DNA of 64,000 nt from an uncultured Bacteroides sp. (GTDB lineage: Bacteria; Bacteroidota; Bacteroidia; Bacteroidales; Bacteroidaceae): positions 1-64,000 of the forward strand of contig NZ_CANRPM010000006.1 of the NCBI RefSeq assembly GCF_947632445.1, given 5' to 3'. Both the position numbers and the translations under genes were made by a program. This document shows positions 45,099-53,063 of this stretch, in pieces (the first letter of the stretch is position 1; every line of letters begins with the position of its first letter). Below the pieces are notes generated by a model. The model saw nothing but the letters and a program-made list of their open reading frames with translations. It did not search any database and was not told the origin of the DNA.

Positions 45099-45134
45099 CT
45101 TTACGCTCAATTTTGCATTAAACTTTTTCATTGC

Positions 45135-45278
45135 TTAGTCCTCCACAAATTCATCTTCATGTACAAAGATGTGTTTACCACTTCCGCAAATCTCGACTTC
45201 CCATTTATCACCCAAGCATTCAATCAGGATGATGTTGCGATAGCCTTTATAAGGCTCTTTTAATGTTGCTGTTCTCAT
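45135..45278 (-). CDS. Small phage protein (47 residues)
   Basis: The ATG at 45278 encodes a 47-residue product with compact beta-rich character (WEVEICGSGKHIFVHEDEF). It lies 11 bases downstream of the 143-residue gene and is probably translated with it. Not recognised. Confidence 0.45.
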   Translation of the reverse strand: MRTATLKEPYKGYRNIILIECLGDKWEVEICGSGKHIFVHEDEFVED

Positions 45279-45289
45279 TGCTCCTAATT

Positions 45290-45721
45290 TTAAAAATGTG
45301 GATCTATATAGTGCATTTGATAATGCAGCATAAGTAGAACTCCGTCTTTATAAGCCTGTCCTTCTTGAACCCAGCGTCCATTACTCCTTTTTGTAAATAC
45401 TTTCGGCTCTCCTTCCAGTTCTGGAAGAATTTTATACTCGCCTGCATAATAATCAATGCACTTTGTCCGATTGAAAGTGACCTCAATCTTACACGGAGAA
45501 ACAATTTTAGTTACAGTCGCTGCACGTTTGTCTGAGTAATAACATATTGTACAGCCAAGGCCAACTTCTGGAATAAGATTTTTAATTGCTTCCCGTTTTT
45601 CTTTCTCCTTTTTATCATACCAATCTGACATCTTAATGTCTCCACCGGGATATTTACGATTCTCTATTTCGTGAAGGATTGCAAAACTTTCTTTGCTTGT
45701 TAATCTACCTGATTCTTTCAT
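45290..45721 (-). CDS. Hypothetical early phage protein
   Basis: The 143-residue product is not recognised. The N-terminus (SKESFAILHEIENRKYPGGD) is helical; the rest is mixed with a Cys-containing segment (LGCTICYYSDKRAATVTKIV). It overlaps the upstream gene by 17 bases within the P3-driven early operon. Confidence 0.5.
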   Translation of the reverse strand: MKESGRLTSKESFAILHEIENRKYPGGDIKMSDWYDKKEKEKREAIKNLIPEVGLGCTICYYSDKRAATVTKIVSPCKIEVTFNRTKCIDYYAGEYKILPELEGEPKVFTKRSNGRWVQEGQAYKDGVLLMLHYQMHYIDPHF

Positions 45722-45953
45722 TGCTAAAATACTTTTTTATGATTATTTCTTTTGATTTCGTTATCATGGAATCAGTATCAATTCCGATTTGCAGGTAGAA
45801 CTGGTTGTTCCCAGCAAGGCTTTCGCTTGCGATTTGCAGGGTTCTTTGTTCTTCTTTAGTAAAACCAATCCGGAATGTCCGAAAGATAGCAAGCGCTTCT
45901 TTCAGGTATCCAGATTGAAATAATTTCACTGCTTTCTCTGTTTTCGTTCTCAT
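45705..45953 (-). CDS. Small early phage protein
   Basis: ATG at 45953 (MRTKTEKAVKLFQSGYLKEA) gives 82 residues, helical and charged, with a TPR-like first segment. The upstream part of the frame is promoter sequence. First gene of the operon behind the class I promoter at 45983-45995. No family. Confidence 0.5.
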   Translation of the reverse strand: MRTKTEKAVKLFQSGYLKEALAIFRTFRIGFTKEEQRTLQIASESLAGNNQFYLQIGIDTDSMITKSKEIIIKKYFSNERIR

Positions 45954-45982
45954 TCTCTGATATTTAATTATGTAACTTTGTA

Positions 45983-46018
45983 TATGTAAATATACATATA
46001 ATATATTGAATAACAAAG
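45983..46018 (-). promoter_or_regulatory. Class I early promoter
   Basis: Minus-strand GTATATTTACATA (45983-45995), identical to those at 49966 and 55070, with TTTG 19 bp upstream. Confidence 0.7.
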
Positions 46019-46109
46019 AGTTATAGCATTTATTTTCAGAGAAAATCACAATTAAATTTCAAGAATTTGCTTGTAAAACTAAGAGTTCTTATTCCCCATC
46101 TTTCCATCT

Positions 46110-46436
46110 TCAGGATAGCGTTTGGCTATGGCTGCCAATCTCACCACCATTAAAGTTTTCGCCACATCTCAAACATTCCCACGTATATTTCGGATTTCTA
46201 CTTGGCACTAACCAATTTCCACATTTGGGGCAAAACGGGAGCAGCCCCTTTACAAAACCTACCTCAATACCAAACTCTCCATTGTGGAATCTTACATCAT
46301 TGGCATTATCACACGCTGCTTCACTATCATCATCATATAATCTGAATACTTCTATATTTGATGAGAACAGCTGGTAAGTCGCTTCCTTGTTGATAACCAG
46401 CCATACAAATCCGTCTTTACAAACTTTTGTTTTCAT
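46110..46436 (-). CDS. Zinc-ribbon protein
   Basis: The 108-residue product has a C-terminal zinc ribbon: CPKCGNWL and CLRCGENFNGGEI give four Cys ligands. The N-terminal 70 residues (VWLVINKEATYQLFSSNIEV) are an unassigned beta-rich part. Overlaps the DUF2786 gene by 4 bases. Nucleic-acid or protein binding expected. Confidence 0.65.
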   Translation of the reverse strand: MKTKVCKDGFVWLVINKEATYQLFSSNIEVFRLYDDDSEAACDNANDVRFHNGEFGIEVGFVKGLLPFCPKCGNWLVPSRNPKYTWECLRCGENFNGGEIGSHSQTLS

Positions 46437-47200
46437 TTCATCAATCTCCTATCTTCACCTATGCTTTCGGCATAGATACCTTTGTTTATCTCTACATTCC
46501 TACCTGTTTCATATCCATTGGCGGCGGAGATGTCATCCACGTTCTGACTGCTTTTATGGGGCTTCCCAATTTTCTCATCTTTCAAAAAATAATCAATCTC
46601 TGTACGTGTACTCAGGGTAAGTGCAGTGATGTCGCATTCCTGTTTTAGTTGCTGTTCCTCAGATCGGAACTTGTCGTTTAGGCCAGATACGCATCCGCAG
46701 AGATAGGAGCGGAGGTACATGGCAATGCTTTGTGGTCTACGTCCGAACTTGAACAGGCAGTCATGCCGATATGAAGGATATTCTTTCTTACCAATTTGGT
46801 AGAACCTGTTGGAGAGAAAGGAAACAAGATATAGAACGACTTCCACATTCTTCTTACGCCCGACAATTTGGAACTTGTCACGGCTCATGCGCCCATTGTC
46901 TTTTCTTGTTGATACGACAAGCGGACGACACATGTTGTATTTGCATACTACTCCGATTAGACTTTGATACCATATACCACTGCTAATTTCTGGTTTAAAT
47001 GGTATTTCTTCGGCCACAACAGGATTTTCAATCCTTTCCTGTGTTGGGATGTCTGTCTCTGACAAGTTATAAGCTATCAAAAGACGGGTGATGCCGGCTG
47101 CTGCTGCGAAGGCCTCTCCTTCATTACCAAGCGAAAGCGCAGACTCTTTCAGGTTCATCAGCTTGCGAAGCTTTTCTAAGATTTTGTCTTTATTCGTCAT
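46433..47200 (-). CDS. DUF2786-family protein
   Basis: The 255-residue product begins with the DUF2786 segment (KDKILEKLRKLMNLKESALS, then GEAFAAAAGITRLLIAYNL). Its middle (FQIVGRKKNVEVVLYLVSFL) fits the adjoining domain found in these proteins. Biochemical role unknown; common in phage accessory regions. Confidence 0.75.
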   Translation of the reverse strand: MTNKDKILEKLRKLMNLKESALSLGNEGEAFAAAAGITRLLIAYNLSETDIPTQERIENPVVAEEIPFKPEISSGIWYQSLIGVVCKYNMCRPLVVSTRKDNGRMSRDKFQIVGRKKNVEVVLYLVSFLSNRFYQIGKKEYPSYRHDCLFKFGRRPQSIAMYLRSYLCGCVSGLNDKFRSEEQQLKQECDITALTLSTRTEIDYFLKDEKIGKPHKSSQNVDDISAANGYETGRNVEINKGIYAESIGEDRRLMK

Positions 47201-47217
47201 TGCTACTATATTTGAGT

Positions 47218-47655
47218 TTATAATAATCCTTCGTCACGCATGGAAACATATCCATTTTCACAGATTACAATACTGTCGCACAGCTTAATACCAAGAGTGT
47301 TCAAACCACTGCTGACCTGTTTGGCCATTCGTGTATCATTATTGGAAAAAGTAAGGTTCCCAGACGGATGATTGTGTATCAAAATTACGGAAGCTGCCAA
47401 GGATTCTACTGCATACTTTGCTATCAATCTTACATCCACTATGGTAGAACTAACACCGCCTTGGGAAATTTTTGCATATCCAATGGCGATGTTTGCTTGG
47501 TTCATCAGGATAATAAACGAACTTTCGTAAATGGAAATATCATCAAAATAGAATTGACGGGCAAAGTCTGCCGAATCTTGCGATGAGTAAATTTTTGTAA
47601 TAGGGAATTTTTGTTTTTCTGCTTTAAGGCTATATTCTACTGCATTCCTTTTCAT
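47218..47655 (-). CDS. RadC-like JAB domain protein
   Basis: The 145-residue protein is a RadC/JAMM domain: the metal motif HNHPSGNLTFSNND (two His and Asp with PSG) is intact, and ASVILIHN precedes it. The HhH of full RadC is absent. Such proteins are common on phages and ICEs; a DNA-processing or antirestriction role is unproven. Driven by the class II promoter at 47682-47769. Confidence 0.8.
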   Translation of the reverse strand: MKRNAVEYSLKAEKQKFPITKIYSSQDSADFARQFYFDDISIYESSFIILMNQANIAIGYAKISQGGVSSTIVDVRLIAKYAVESLAASVILIHNHPSGNLTFSNNDTRMAKQVSSGLNTLGIKLCDSIVICENGYVSMRDEGLL

Positions 47656-47681
47656 TGCTCTTATTTTTAATTGGTTTTTAG

Positions 47682-47769
47682 TATAGTAAAGATACTGATT
47701 ATCAGCGAACTAGCAAAATATTTGCACGATTATTTTAAGCATAAAATACTTATAATCAAAGATTTAACT
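47682..47769 (-). promoter_or_regulatory. Class II early promoter with upstream GATTTAACT element
   Basis: Minus-strand TTTTG, 19-bp spacer, TATCTTTACTATA (-7 box plus 47687-47694). GATTTAACT at 47761-47769 is 66 bp upstream of the box. Confidence 0.75.
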
Positions 47770-47846
47770 TTTACTCACTATTGACGGAAACCGACAACAT
47801 CACAATAGCTTGTATGAACTCGATATATCCGTGTTCGTTATCTCTT

Positions 47847-48398
47847 TCACTCATCATCTTTCTTCATACAGTCAAGTAGTTTAAAATACTCTTCCAAAAA
47901 CTTCTTTGCGTCTATCGCCTGTTCGGAAAACAGACCGCCCGTAATTCTGCTTTCGTACTCTTCTATGTTGTTATCGCAAAACAGTTGCGCGAACATAGAA
48001 TTGTATGCGCTGCCGTTGTGTATTCGGTATAATTTCCCGTTTTTATGATTATCCAAATAGTATTGATAGTTTTTTATTATCGCACGAAGCATTTTCGGAT
48101 ATTGCATGAATTGCTCTACTATTTCAGGCCCTATAAATATAGCCACTATGTATTTTGCGCCATCTATCGGTTTGTCCAAGTAGGGCTTTATACTCTCGTC
48201 GTTTATCGGCGTTCCGTTCCGTAGTATGATATATTGCATTGAACTGCGTAAACTTCCGGTATTATCTTTATATGTTTTTCCGTCGTATTGCAACACCTTT
48301 CTGATAAGTTTAAAATACGATTCTGTCGATTCCTTTATTCTACTGTAAACCAAACCTTCGGTAATTTTAATCTTGTTAATCTTGTATTCTATTTTCAT
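47847..48398 (-). CDS. Hypothetical early phage protein
   Basis: The 183-residue product is not recognised. It is helical with many charged residues (TESYFKLIRKVLQYDGKTYK, then MLRAIIKNYQYYLDNHKNGK). It precedes the RadC-like unit. No promoter recognised within the gap upstream (48399-48471). Confidence 0.5.
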   Translation of the reverse strand: MKIEYKINKIKITEGLVYSRIKESTESYFKLIRKVLQYDGKTYKDNTGSLRSSMQYIILRNGTPINDESIKPYLDKPIDGAKYIVAIFIGPEIVEQFMQYPKMLRAIIKNYQYYLDNHKNGKLYRIHNGSAYNSMFAQLFCDNNIEEYESRITGGLFSEQAIDAKKFLEEYFKLLDCMKKDDE

Positions 48399-48471
48399 CG
48401 TCAGTTTTCCTTTCTTCCTCGTTTCAGATATAAGATAATCAGCACATTCAATGCTCCACCGTGCTAACGTA

Positions 48472-48684
48472 TCACAACTTGCATCTACGCCCTGATTCTA
48501 AATCTTCATCAATAAGCCGCTTTGTATCGCGCAAACTACTTGAATGCGCAAAGCCGCAACCGCTTTCGTCCACCGCTTCCCATACCCTCCGCCAACTGCT
48601 TATGCGGTACGCTTCATTCGGGTAGCAAGTGATTTTGAAACCTCGATATAAATAATGACCTTTTGATATTCTTTTTGCTTTCAT
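48472..48684 (-). CDS. Small basic early phage protein
   Basis: The 70-residue product is basic and mostly beta-rich (GHYLYRGFKITCYPNEAYRI, then SLRDTKRLIDEDLE). Overlaps the ASCH-domain gene by 4 bases, so translation is coupled. No family. Confidence 0.5.
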   Translation of the reverse strand: MKAKRISKGHYLYRGFKITCYPNEAYRISSWRRVWEAVDESGCGFAHSSSLRDTKRLIDEDLESGRRCKL

Positions 48685-49028
48685 AGCCTTTTCCCTAATT
48701 TGATAATAAACACCTCTTCATTCTCCGGCGCACCCCATTCCGGCTTGCCTTTACCGATTGTTATTCCTTTGCACTCAAATGTCATTGTGCGCTTCGTATA
48801 TCCGTATGAAAAACGGACTGCATCGTACTTTTTGAACTCACGAAAATAACAATCCGTACAATCGTCGCTGAATACTTGATTCCCGTCAATATCCGTCAAG
48901 CAAAACCTTGTGCATGCAAAAATCCTGTTCCGCCAATAAGGCTTAATCTCTCTGTATTCCTCCGTCTTCCTGCCGGATTCTATCATTTCGTACCACTCCT
49001 TTTTGAGCGGCAGGTAAAGTGTTTTCAT
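48681..49028 (-). CDS. ASCH-domain protein
   Basis: The 115-residue protein matches the ASCH (RNA-binding-like) domain: LPLKKEWYEMIESGRKTEEY, then the REIKPYWRNRI segment and FVKYDAVRF-like FKKYDAVRFSYGYTKRTMTF. RNA or nucleotide binding, sometimes processing. Part of the class I operon with the second DGR target. Confidence 0.8.
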   Translation of the reverse strand: MKTLYLPLKKEWYEMIESGRKTEEYREIKPYWRNRIFACTRFCLTDIDGNQVFSDDCTDCYFREFKKYDAVRFSYGYTKRTMTFECKGITIGKGKPEWGAPENEEVFIIKLGKRL

Positions 49029-49444
49029 TGCCGACCTCCTTCTATAGCTTCGGGGTTATCGTGGATATTACCGACCACACGCAGGTTGTGCTGCCGGCAT
49101 CTGATGATATCGTGCAGCATCTCGCGGTCATCCATCGTCGTGAACCTATTGACAACAACCGTTCGTTGCTCGTCCACCTTGAACTCCACATACCCCTCCT
49201 CGAAGAATCCCGTGCCGTCCATGCGGTGGCGCAGCCATTTTACCCGGTCACCCTCGTAAATCTCCAGACCTTCCATATCCGTCAGGCCCGTGAACTGGCC
49301 CAAAGTCTCCGGCACAACCTTTACCACATCGAGGTTTTTGTCTTCGAGCCATACCCCGTCACCATCTTGAATGAGCGTATAGCTGCCGATTATCCATTCG
49401 CCGTTGTCGAGGCGCCTGCCTCTGAATTTGATTTCTCTTTTCAT
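49025..49444 (-). CDS. YopX-family protein
   Basis: The 139-residue protein matches the YopX family: REIKFRGRRLDNGEWIIGSY, LGQFTGLTDMEGLEIYEGDR and the C-terminal VVGNIHDNPEAI. Function is unknown though common in phages. Overlaps the DGR target 2 gene by 4 bases. Confidence 0.85.
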   Translation of the reverse strand: MKREIKFRGRRLDNGEWIIGSYTLIQDGDGVWLEDKNLDVVKVVPETLGQFTGLTDMEGLEIYEGDRVKWLRHRMDGTGFFEEGYVEFKVDEQRTVVVNRFTTMDDREMLHDIIRCRQHNLRVVGNIHDNPEAIEGGRQ

Positions 49445-49944
49445 TTCCGTAGAATATAAAAGTCACACCACAAATCAATGAACTGCTTGCCACAGTATAT
49501 CGCAAGCTCTCGCGTTTTCAAAGCATGGCGAGAGCCGAAATCCGCAAGCGAGTGCGACCAAGCGCGATTCGAGACCGCAGAAGCGAGGCCGCAGGTCGCG
49601 CCGTCGACCGCATCACCGCCCCACAGAACCAGATTCTTACGCTCTTCTTCATCCATTCTGTCAATATCTTCCTGAGTGTATAGCCTAAACCAAGGATAGC
49701 ATCTGTATTCGTCATTAGTAAATTTAGGCTCCCAGCCTTCATTCAATGCAGCGCAAATTATTCTAAGTTTTAAATAAGCTGAAATGTCAGGACAATCTAT
49801 TCCATTTGCACCAGCATCTCGAAGAGTATTGTATTGCAGTACAAACGGATGATTCTCTCCTAACTCCTTACAAGCATCATCAAACGTCTTAATACGTTCT
49901 GTTACTTTCATTTCGATTTCGTCTGATTTCTTTGTTGCTTTCAT
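49441..49944 (-). CDS. DGR target protein 2 (remote)
   Basis: The 167-residue protein holds a second variable repeat (residues about 104-140) matching the template about 42.5 kb away. The N-terminal 95 residues (IKTFDDACKELGENHPFVLQ, CAALNEGWEPKFTNDEYRCY) belong to a known Bacteroides small-protein family usually ending in a GSR..CGKQFI..W tail, present here as FGSRHALKTRELAIYCGKQF. The variable block has replaced or been aligned with that family's lectin-like part. It has no signal peptide and lies in the early operon, not the tail region, so it is likely cytoplasmic. Its ligand is unknown. Confidence 0.85.
   Translation of the reverse strand: MKATKKSDEIEMKVTERIKTFDDACKELGENHPFVLQYNTLRDAGANGIDCPDISAYLKLRIICAALNEGWEPKFTNDEYRCYPWFRLYTQEDIDRMDEEERKNLVLWGGDAVDGATCGLASAVSNRAWSHSLADFGSRHALKTRELAIYCGKQFIDLWCDFYILRK
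49527..49634 (-). repeat. DGR variable repeat 2 (VR2)
   Basis: Aligns to the template at a constant offset of 42485 bp. Of 18 differences, 15 are at template adenines; the exceptions are at template positions 7121, 7141 and 7148. On the coding strand it ends in CTCTCGC, which can pair with GCGAGAG 13 bases downstream. Confidence 0.9.
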
Positions 49945-49965
49945 TGCTTCGATGTTTTTAATGTT

Positions 49966-49978
49966 TATGTAAATATAC
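49966..49978 (-). promoter_or_regulatory. Class I early promoter for the DGR target 2 operon
   Basis: Minus-strand GTATATTTACATA with TTG 19 bp upstream; same as at 45983 and 55070. Confidence 0.75.
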
Positions 49979-50023
49979 TTTTATTATACTGAATTACAAT
50001 AGGTTATGCTTTCTTTATTTCGC

Positions 50024-50689
50024 TCATAAACTTTGTTTAACGGGCTGATTCACAGGTGGTATCTCGCCAAGCCGTTTCCGCTCCAGATACCAGGTGTACG
50101 GGTTGTATCCTTCGGGGATGGTGTAACCTTCGGGTAGTTCCCTGCGCTTCATGCTTTGTTCCTGTTCGTGCCGGCGTATCGCTGCGTCCATCTCCATGTT
50201 TCTTTGAGGGAGGAACTCTTTGAAGAATGCGTTTCCTATGCGCTTGGTGTCGAAGCTGGAGTAGCTGTTGTCGTAGCGTCCGGCCTTGTATCGGGCAAAG
50301 AACAGCATCAGTTCGGACAGTTTGTACTGGCGGACTTCCTGCGCAAAAGATTGGCTGAAGATGCGGATGCCGTCAGCCATGCTGCCGTCCTTGCTGGAGG
50401 AAGAACCGAAAAGCCCGAAGACCTGAAGCTCTATCCAGTAGGCCGAAGATCCTTCGCCATAGAGGGCGTCGTACTGCATCAGCGTGGGACAGTCGGCCAT
50501 ATAAGCCCTTTCCGCGTTCTGCAAGGCATAGCCCCAGTGGACTGGCGAGAACAGCCTTTCGATGTCAGAACGGCCTTTCCACTTCGTCATCCATGCCTTC
50601 TTCGAGCTCTCGCTTATGCTGTTGTAGCAGGCTGAGAGCGTAGGCGTTAGCCTCTTGCTTGCTTGTATAAGCGTTGCGATTGTTTCCAT
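50024..50689 (-). CDS. DUF6633-like phage protein
   Basis: ATG at 50689 (METIATLIQASKRLTPTLSA) gives 221 residues, overlapping the upstream gene by 125 bases. It resembles a helical Bacteroides phage family of this location (KWKGRSDIERLFSPVHWGYA, then TLPEGY-like PEGYTIPEGYNPYTWYLERK). Not further assigned; follows the replication-like gene. Function unknown. Confidence 0.6.
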   Translation of the reverse strand: METIATLIQASKRLTPTLSACYNSISESSKKAWMTKWKGRSDIERLFSPVHWGYALQNAERAYMADCPTLMQYDALYGEGSSAYWIELQVFGLFGSSSSKDGSMADGIRIFSQSFAQEVRQYKLSELMLFFARYKAGRYDNSYSSFDTKRIGNAFFKEFLPQRNMEMDAAIRRHEQEQSMKRRELPEGYTIPEGYNPYTWYLERKRLGEIPPVNQPVKQSL

Positions 50690-51397
50690 TGCGGGCGGTC
50701 TTGATTTGTGATACAATCTCGTTGAATTTCGAATTGATGTTCGTCACGCTGAAGTTCTCGAATATCCATCCTTCGTTGATGGAGGACAGCAGGTAGCCGA
50801 GGGCGAGGATGATTGAGTCGTCCGAGACGTCCAGCTGCTTCTTCTCGCGTTGGAATCGCAATTTCTGGATGAGCCGGGACATGGCGCCCGCGTCCTTGGC
50901 GGTCCAATAGTAGTCGTTGCCGAATACCTGCCTGTAATGTTCTTCGAAGGCGAGACGGGCTTTTTTGTTTATAGCCTCCCCCTTGGGGGGTGTGGGGGGA
51001 TTATTAAAATCATTTTCATTATCATTATCATTATCATTAGGTTTGCCTTTGGTTTCCGTTTGGTTTCCGTTTGGTTATTGTTTGGTTTGCCTTTGGTTTC
51101 CGTTTGGTTATTGTTTGGTTTGCCTTTGGTTTCCGTTTGGTTATTGTTTGGTTTGCCTTTGGTTTCCGTTTGGTTTGGCCTACCTCCTCTTTTCCCATTC
51201 TCAAACCGTTGATTGTTGACGTCTATTTGTATCTTTGCCATAGCCAGCATGGCTTTTGCAATCGGCTTTAGTTGTTCAGTAGTTTCTCCTGTTAAGCCAT
51301 ACTCGATTATGGCTGTGAGCACGTCTCCCTGAACATCTCTCTGCAGATTCTTAATTGCCTCCCACCAGCTACCATAAAAAACAAAACTTGTCCTCAT
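50565..51397 (-). CDS. DUF6291-type replication-like protein, frameshifted in a repeat array
   Basis: ATG at 51397 (MRTSFVFYGSWWEAIKNLQR) opens a DUF6291 N-terminal domain, then a run of imperfect 33-bp repeats encoding NQTETKGKPNN. In the last copy an extra 11 bp shifts the frame: the first part ends at 50969, while the continuation (NKKARLAFEEHYRQVFGNDY, ... LGYLLSSINEGWIFENFSVT) is in another frame to 50565. Loss of 11 bp would restore one protein. DUF6291 proteins accompany phage replication modules. A phase-variable gene or a broken one. Confidence 0.7.
51041..51180. repeat. 33-bp tandem repeat array inside the DUF6291 gene
   Basis: Three full and one partial copies of a 33-bp unit (plus strand, containing GTTTGCCTTTGGTTTCCGTT) encode NQTETKGKPNN. 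The distal copy carries an extra 11-bp TTTCCGTTTGG, which shifts the frame. Confidence 0.8.
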
Positions 51398-51398
51398 A

Positions 51399-51509
51399 TC
51401 ATTTTCGGCACTGTGTTGATGAGTTGGTCTCCATGTGGTCACCAACTGTGACTGCAACGGGGTGACAAACCCCGAACTTCCGGTTAAATTGTTTCTTGTA
51501 AAAATCCAT
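51399..51509 (-). pseudogene. HU-like domain remnant
   Basis: The 36-residue frame MDFYKKQFNRKFGVCHPVAV resembles the start of Bacteroides HU-like DNA-binding proteins and ends early at a TGA that overlaps the DUF6291 start. The rest of the HU-like fold is absent. A deletion joining it to the DUF6291 gene is likely. Confidence 0.5.
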
Positions 51510-51866
51510 AATGATCAGTTTTTTAGTTGCCCTCACCAATGTTGTACTTTGGTGAAAGCGGGGTTAAACATTGGGTTTATATGTTTCTTTTTGCTTTCAT
51601 CAATCTCAAACTGATTTTTGAAGAACTCAAATGTGTCTTGTTAGGTCTTGCCATTTTATGTCATATTGAGAATAGAAATGGCTTCCACGTTTCTATATCC
51701 TTGATGTGGTGTTTAGGATATATACTCCATGAAAGCCGGTTTAATATCTTGTTAATCATCAAACACCACTATGATGATATGTATTCTTTAGGTGCTGTAA
51801 AGGTAATAAAAAAGTGTCATAAACTCAAACATAATTGATATTTTTTTTCTGATGAAACAATATTTA
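51510..51866. other. Intergenic region with a TAnnTTTA promoter
   Basis: Minus-strand TTTG (51826-51829), 20-bp spacer, TACCTTTA (51798-51805). The remaining 280 bases upstream of 51509 show no gene. Deletion of an ancestral HU-like gene part could have left this leader. Confidence 0.5.
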
Positions 51867-52241
51867 TCAATACCCGGTTTTATTAAGTCTGAGAGACTCC
51901 TTTTCATAACTCAACAACGTCCGCAGTGCGTCGAGCTGGTGTACGCAGGATGCGTTCAGTCGGTCAAGTCGGTCAACAAGATAGGCTTCTTCTTCAGCGA
52001 TGCTGTCCAATAGGGCATTCTGAACCTTGGCCGACAGGCAGTTTTCACGAGCGATACAGAGAATGGTATTCTGTATCTCGTCTGACTTCTTCTTACGAAG
52101 CATTTTCTTGGCATCGGCCAGCATTTCTCCTGATCGTATCATGTACACCATGATGAAGGATATACGTTCCTGTATCTCTTGTGGGTTATTGGAGCAAGTA
52201 ATGTTCAGGTAGTCGCTGATTTCTTTTATTTCTTTTTCCAT
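51867..52241 (-). CDS. Hypothetical recombination-region protein
   Basis: ATG at 52241 (MEKEIKEISDYLNITCSNNP) is chosen; the long upstream frame is only a shadow of the nuclease gene. The 124-residue protein is helical (ISFIMVYMIRSGEMLADAKK, then ALLDSIAEEEAYLVDRLDRL). Common in Bacteroides phage replication modules; function unknown. Confidence 0.55.
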   Translation of the reverse strand: MEKEIKEISDYLNITCSNNPQEIQERISFIMVYMIRSGEMLADAKKMLRKKKSDEIQNTILCIARENCLSAKVQNALLDSIAEEEAYLVDRLDRLNASCVHQLDALRTLLSYEKESLRLNKTGY

Positions 52242-52252
52242 AAGGTCACAAT

Positions 52253-52660
52253 TTACATATCCTTTACGTAGTTCTCTATTTCTCGTTTGAAATCCTCGAA
52301 CGAACGGCAAATCACATACTTGTTCCCTGCCGCCTCGCATTCTCGCTGCCACTCCTTTTGAGACGGCCGTTGGGTGCCTGTCCGGGTTTTCATTTCGATA
52401 GCCAGCGCACCATAGAAGCGGTTGCCCTTCAGGAGGATCAGGTCGGAAACTCCGGTCAACATACCTTCTTCTTTCATGTAGGCTCCGTTCCTGGCGCTTC
52501 TTCTGGCGGCATTCGGGACTGCAAACAGTACCGGCGCAAGTTTGGGGTACCGCAGACGGAACCATCGGATGCAGGCGGATTGAAGTCGGTGTTCTGCATT
52601 GTCGGGGTTCTTTCGGCATTGCCTCTTTTTACTGAGGGCGAGCATTTCTTCAAACGTCAT
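52253..52660 (-). CDS. VRR-NUC nuclease
   Basis: The 135-residue protein is a VRR-NUC domain: HRLQSACIRWFRLRYPKLAP, SARNGAYMKEEGMLTGVSDL and IEMKTRTG, with Glu/Asp/ExK-type catalytic residues. It probably resolves branched DNA or cuts at junctions. Between the RecT/exonuclease genes and the DUF6291 gene. Confidence 0.85.
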   Translation of the reverse strand: MTFEEMLALSKKRQCRKNPDNAEHRLQSACIRWFRLRYPKLAPVLFAVPNAARRSARNGAYMKEEGMLTGVSDLILLKGNRFYGALAIEMKTRTGTQRPSQKEWQRECEAAGNKYVICRSFEDFKREIENYVKDM

Positions 52661-52671
52661 ATGTTGTCACA

Positions 52672-52761
52672 TTAAGCACATGGATATATGTCCATCTTTT
52701 CAAATCCGTTCTCCATTGTTTTCTCGTAGCGGATTTTGCATTCGAACCAAGTATGTTTCAT
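52672..52761 (-). pseudogene. DUF4494 N-terminal remnant
   Basis: The 29-residue frame MKHTWFECKIRYEKTMENGF resembles the start of DUF4494 proteins (WFECKxxYxKxxENG) and then diverges to a stop. It overlaps the upstream gene's stop (ATGA). The rest of DUF4494 is missing. Confidence 0.5.
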
Positions 52762-53060
52762 ACATTTTCCTCCTTTTTGTTATTAAGTTTTTTATTGATT
52801 TTCTTAATCATGTTTTTGAATTGTCTGGCCTTATCGGCCTCACGAGGCTTGGATGCTGTTTGTTCAATCAGCCTTGCGCCATATTCAAGCATGTTCGAAA
52901 TGGTGTTCAGGTCTGTCTTGCACAAGTCGGCAGCCTCCATGTCGACCTTGTCAAAATCAATGTCGTTGTCGTTCAGGTAATCACTGAGGGCGATGATTTT
53001 CTCCCTTGTGGTGGTTACGGTGAACACTCTCGTCAGTAAGTTTTCATTGCTGTCTTCCAT
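52758..53060 (-). CDS. Hypothetical phage protein of the recombination operon
   Basis: The 100-residue product has mixed helices (TTTREKIIALSDYLNDNDID) and a basic tail (RQFKNMIKKINKKLNNKKEE). Lies between exonuclease and nuclease genes with near-zero spacing, so it is probably co-translated. No family. Confidence 0.5.
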   Translation of the reverse strand: MEDSNENLLTRVFTVTTTREKIIALSDYLNDNDIDFDKVDMEAADLCKTDLNTISNMLEYGARLIEQTASKPREADKARQFKNMIKKINKKLNNKKEENV

Positions 53061-53063
53061 CGT

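Noticed and set aside
52242..52619. Long minus-strand frame upstream of the 124-residue gene
   Set aside because: It overlaps the VRR-NUC gene in another frame and has Arg/Pro/Cys-rich composition of a shadow.
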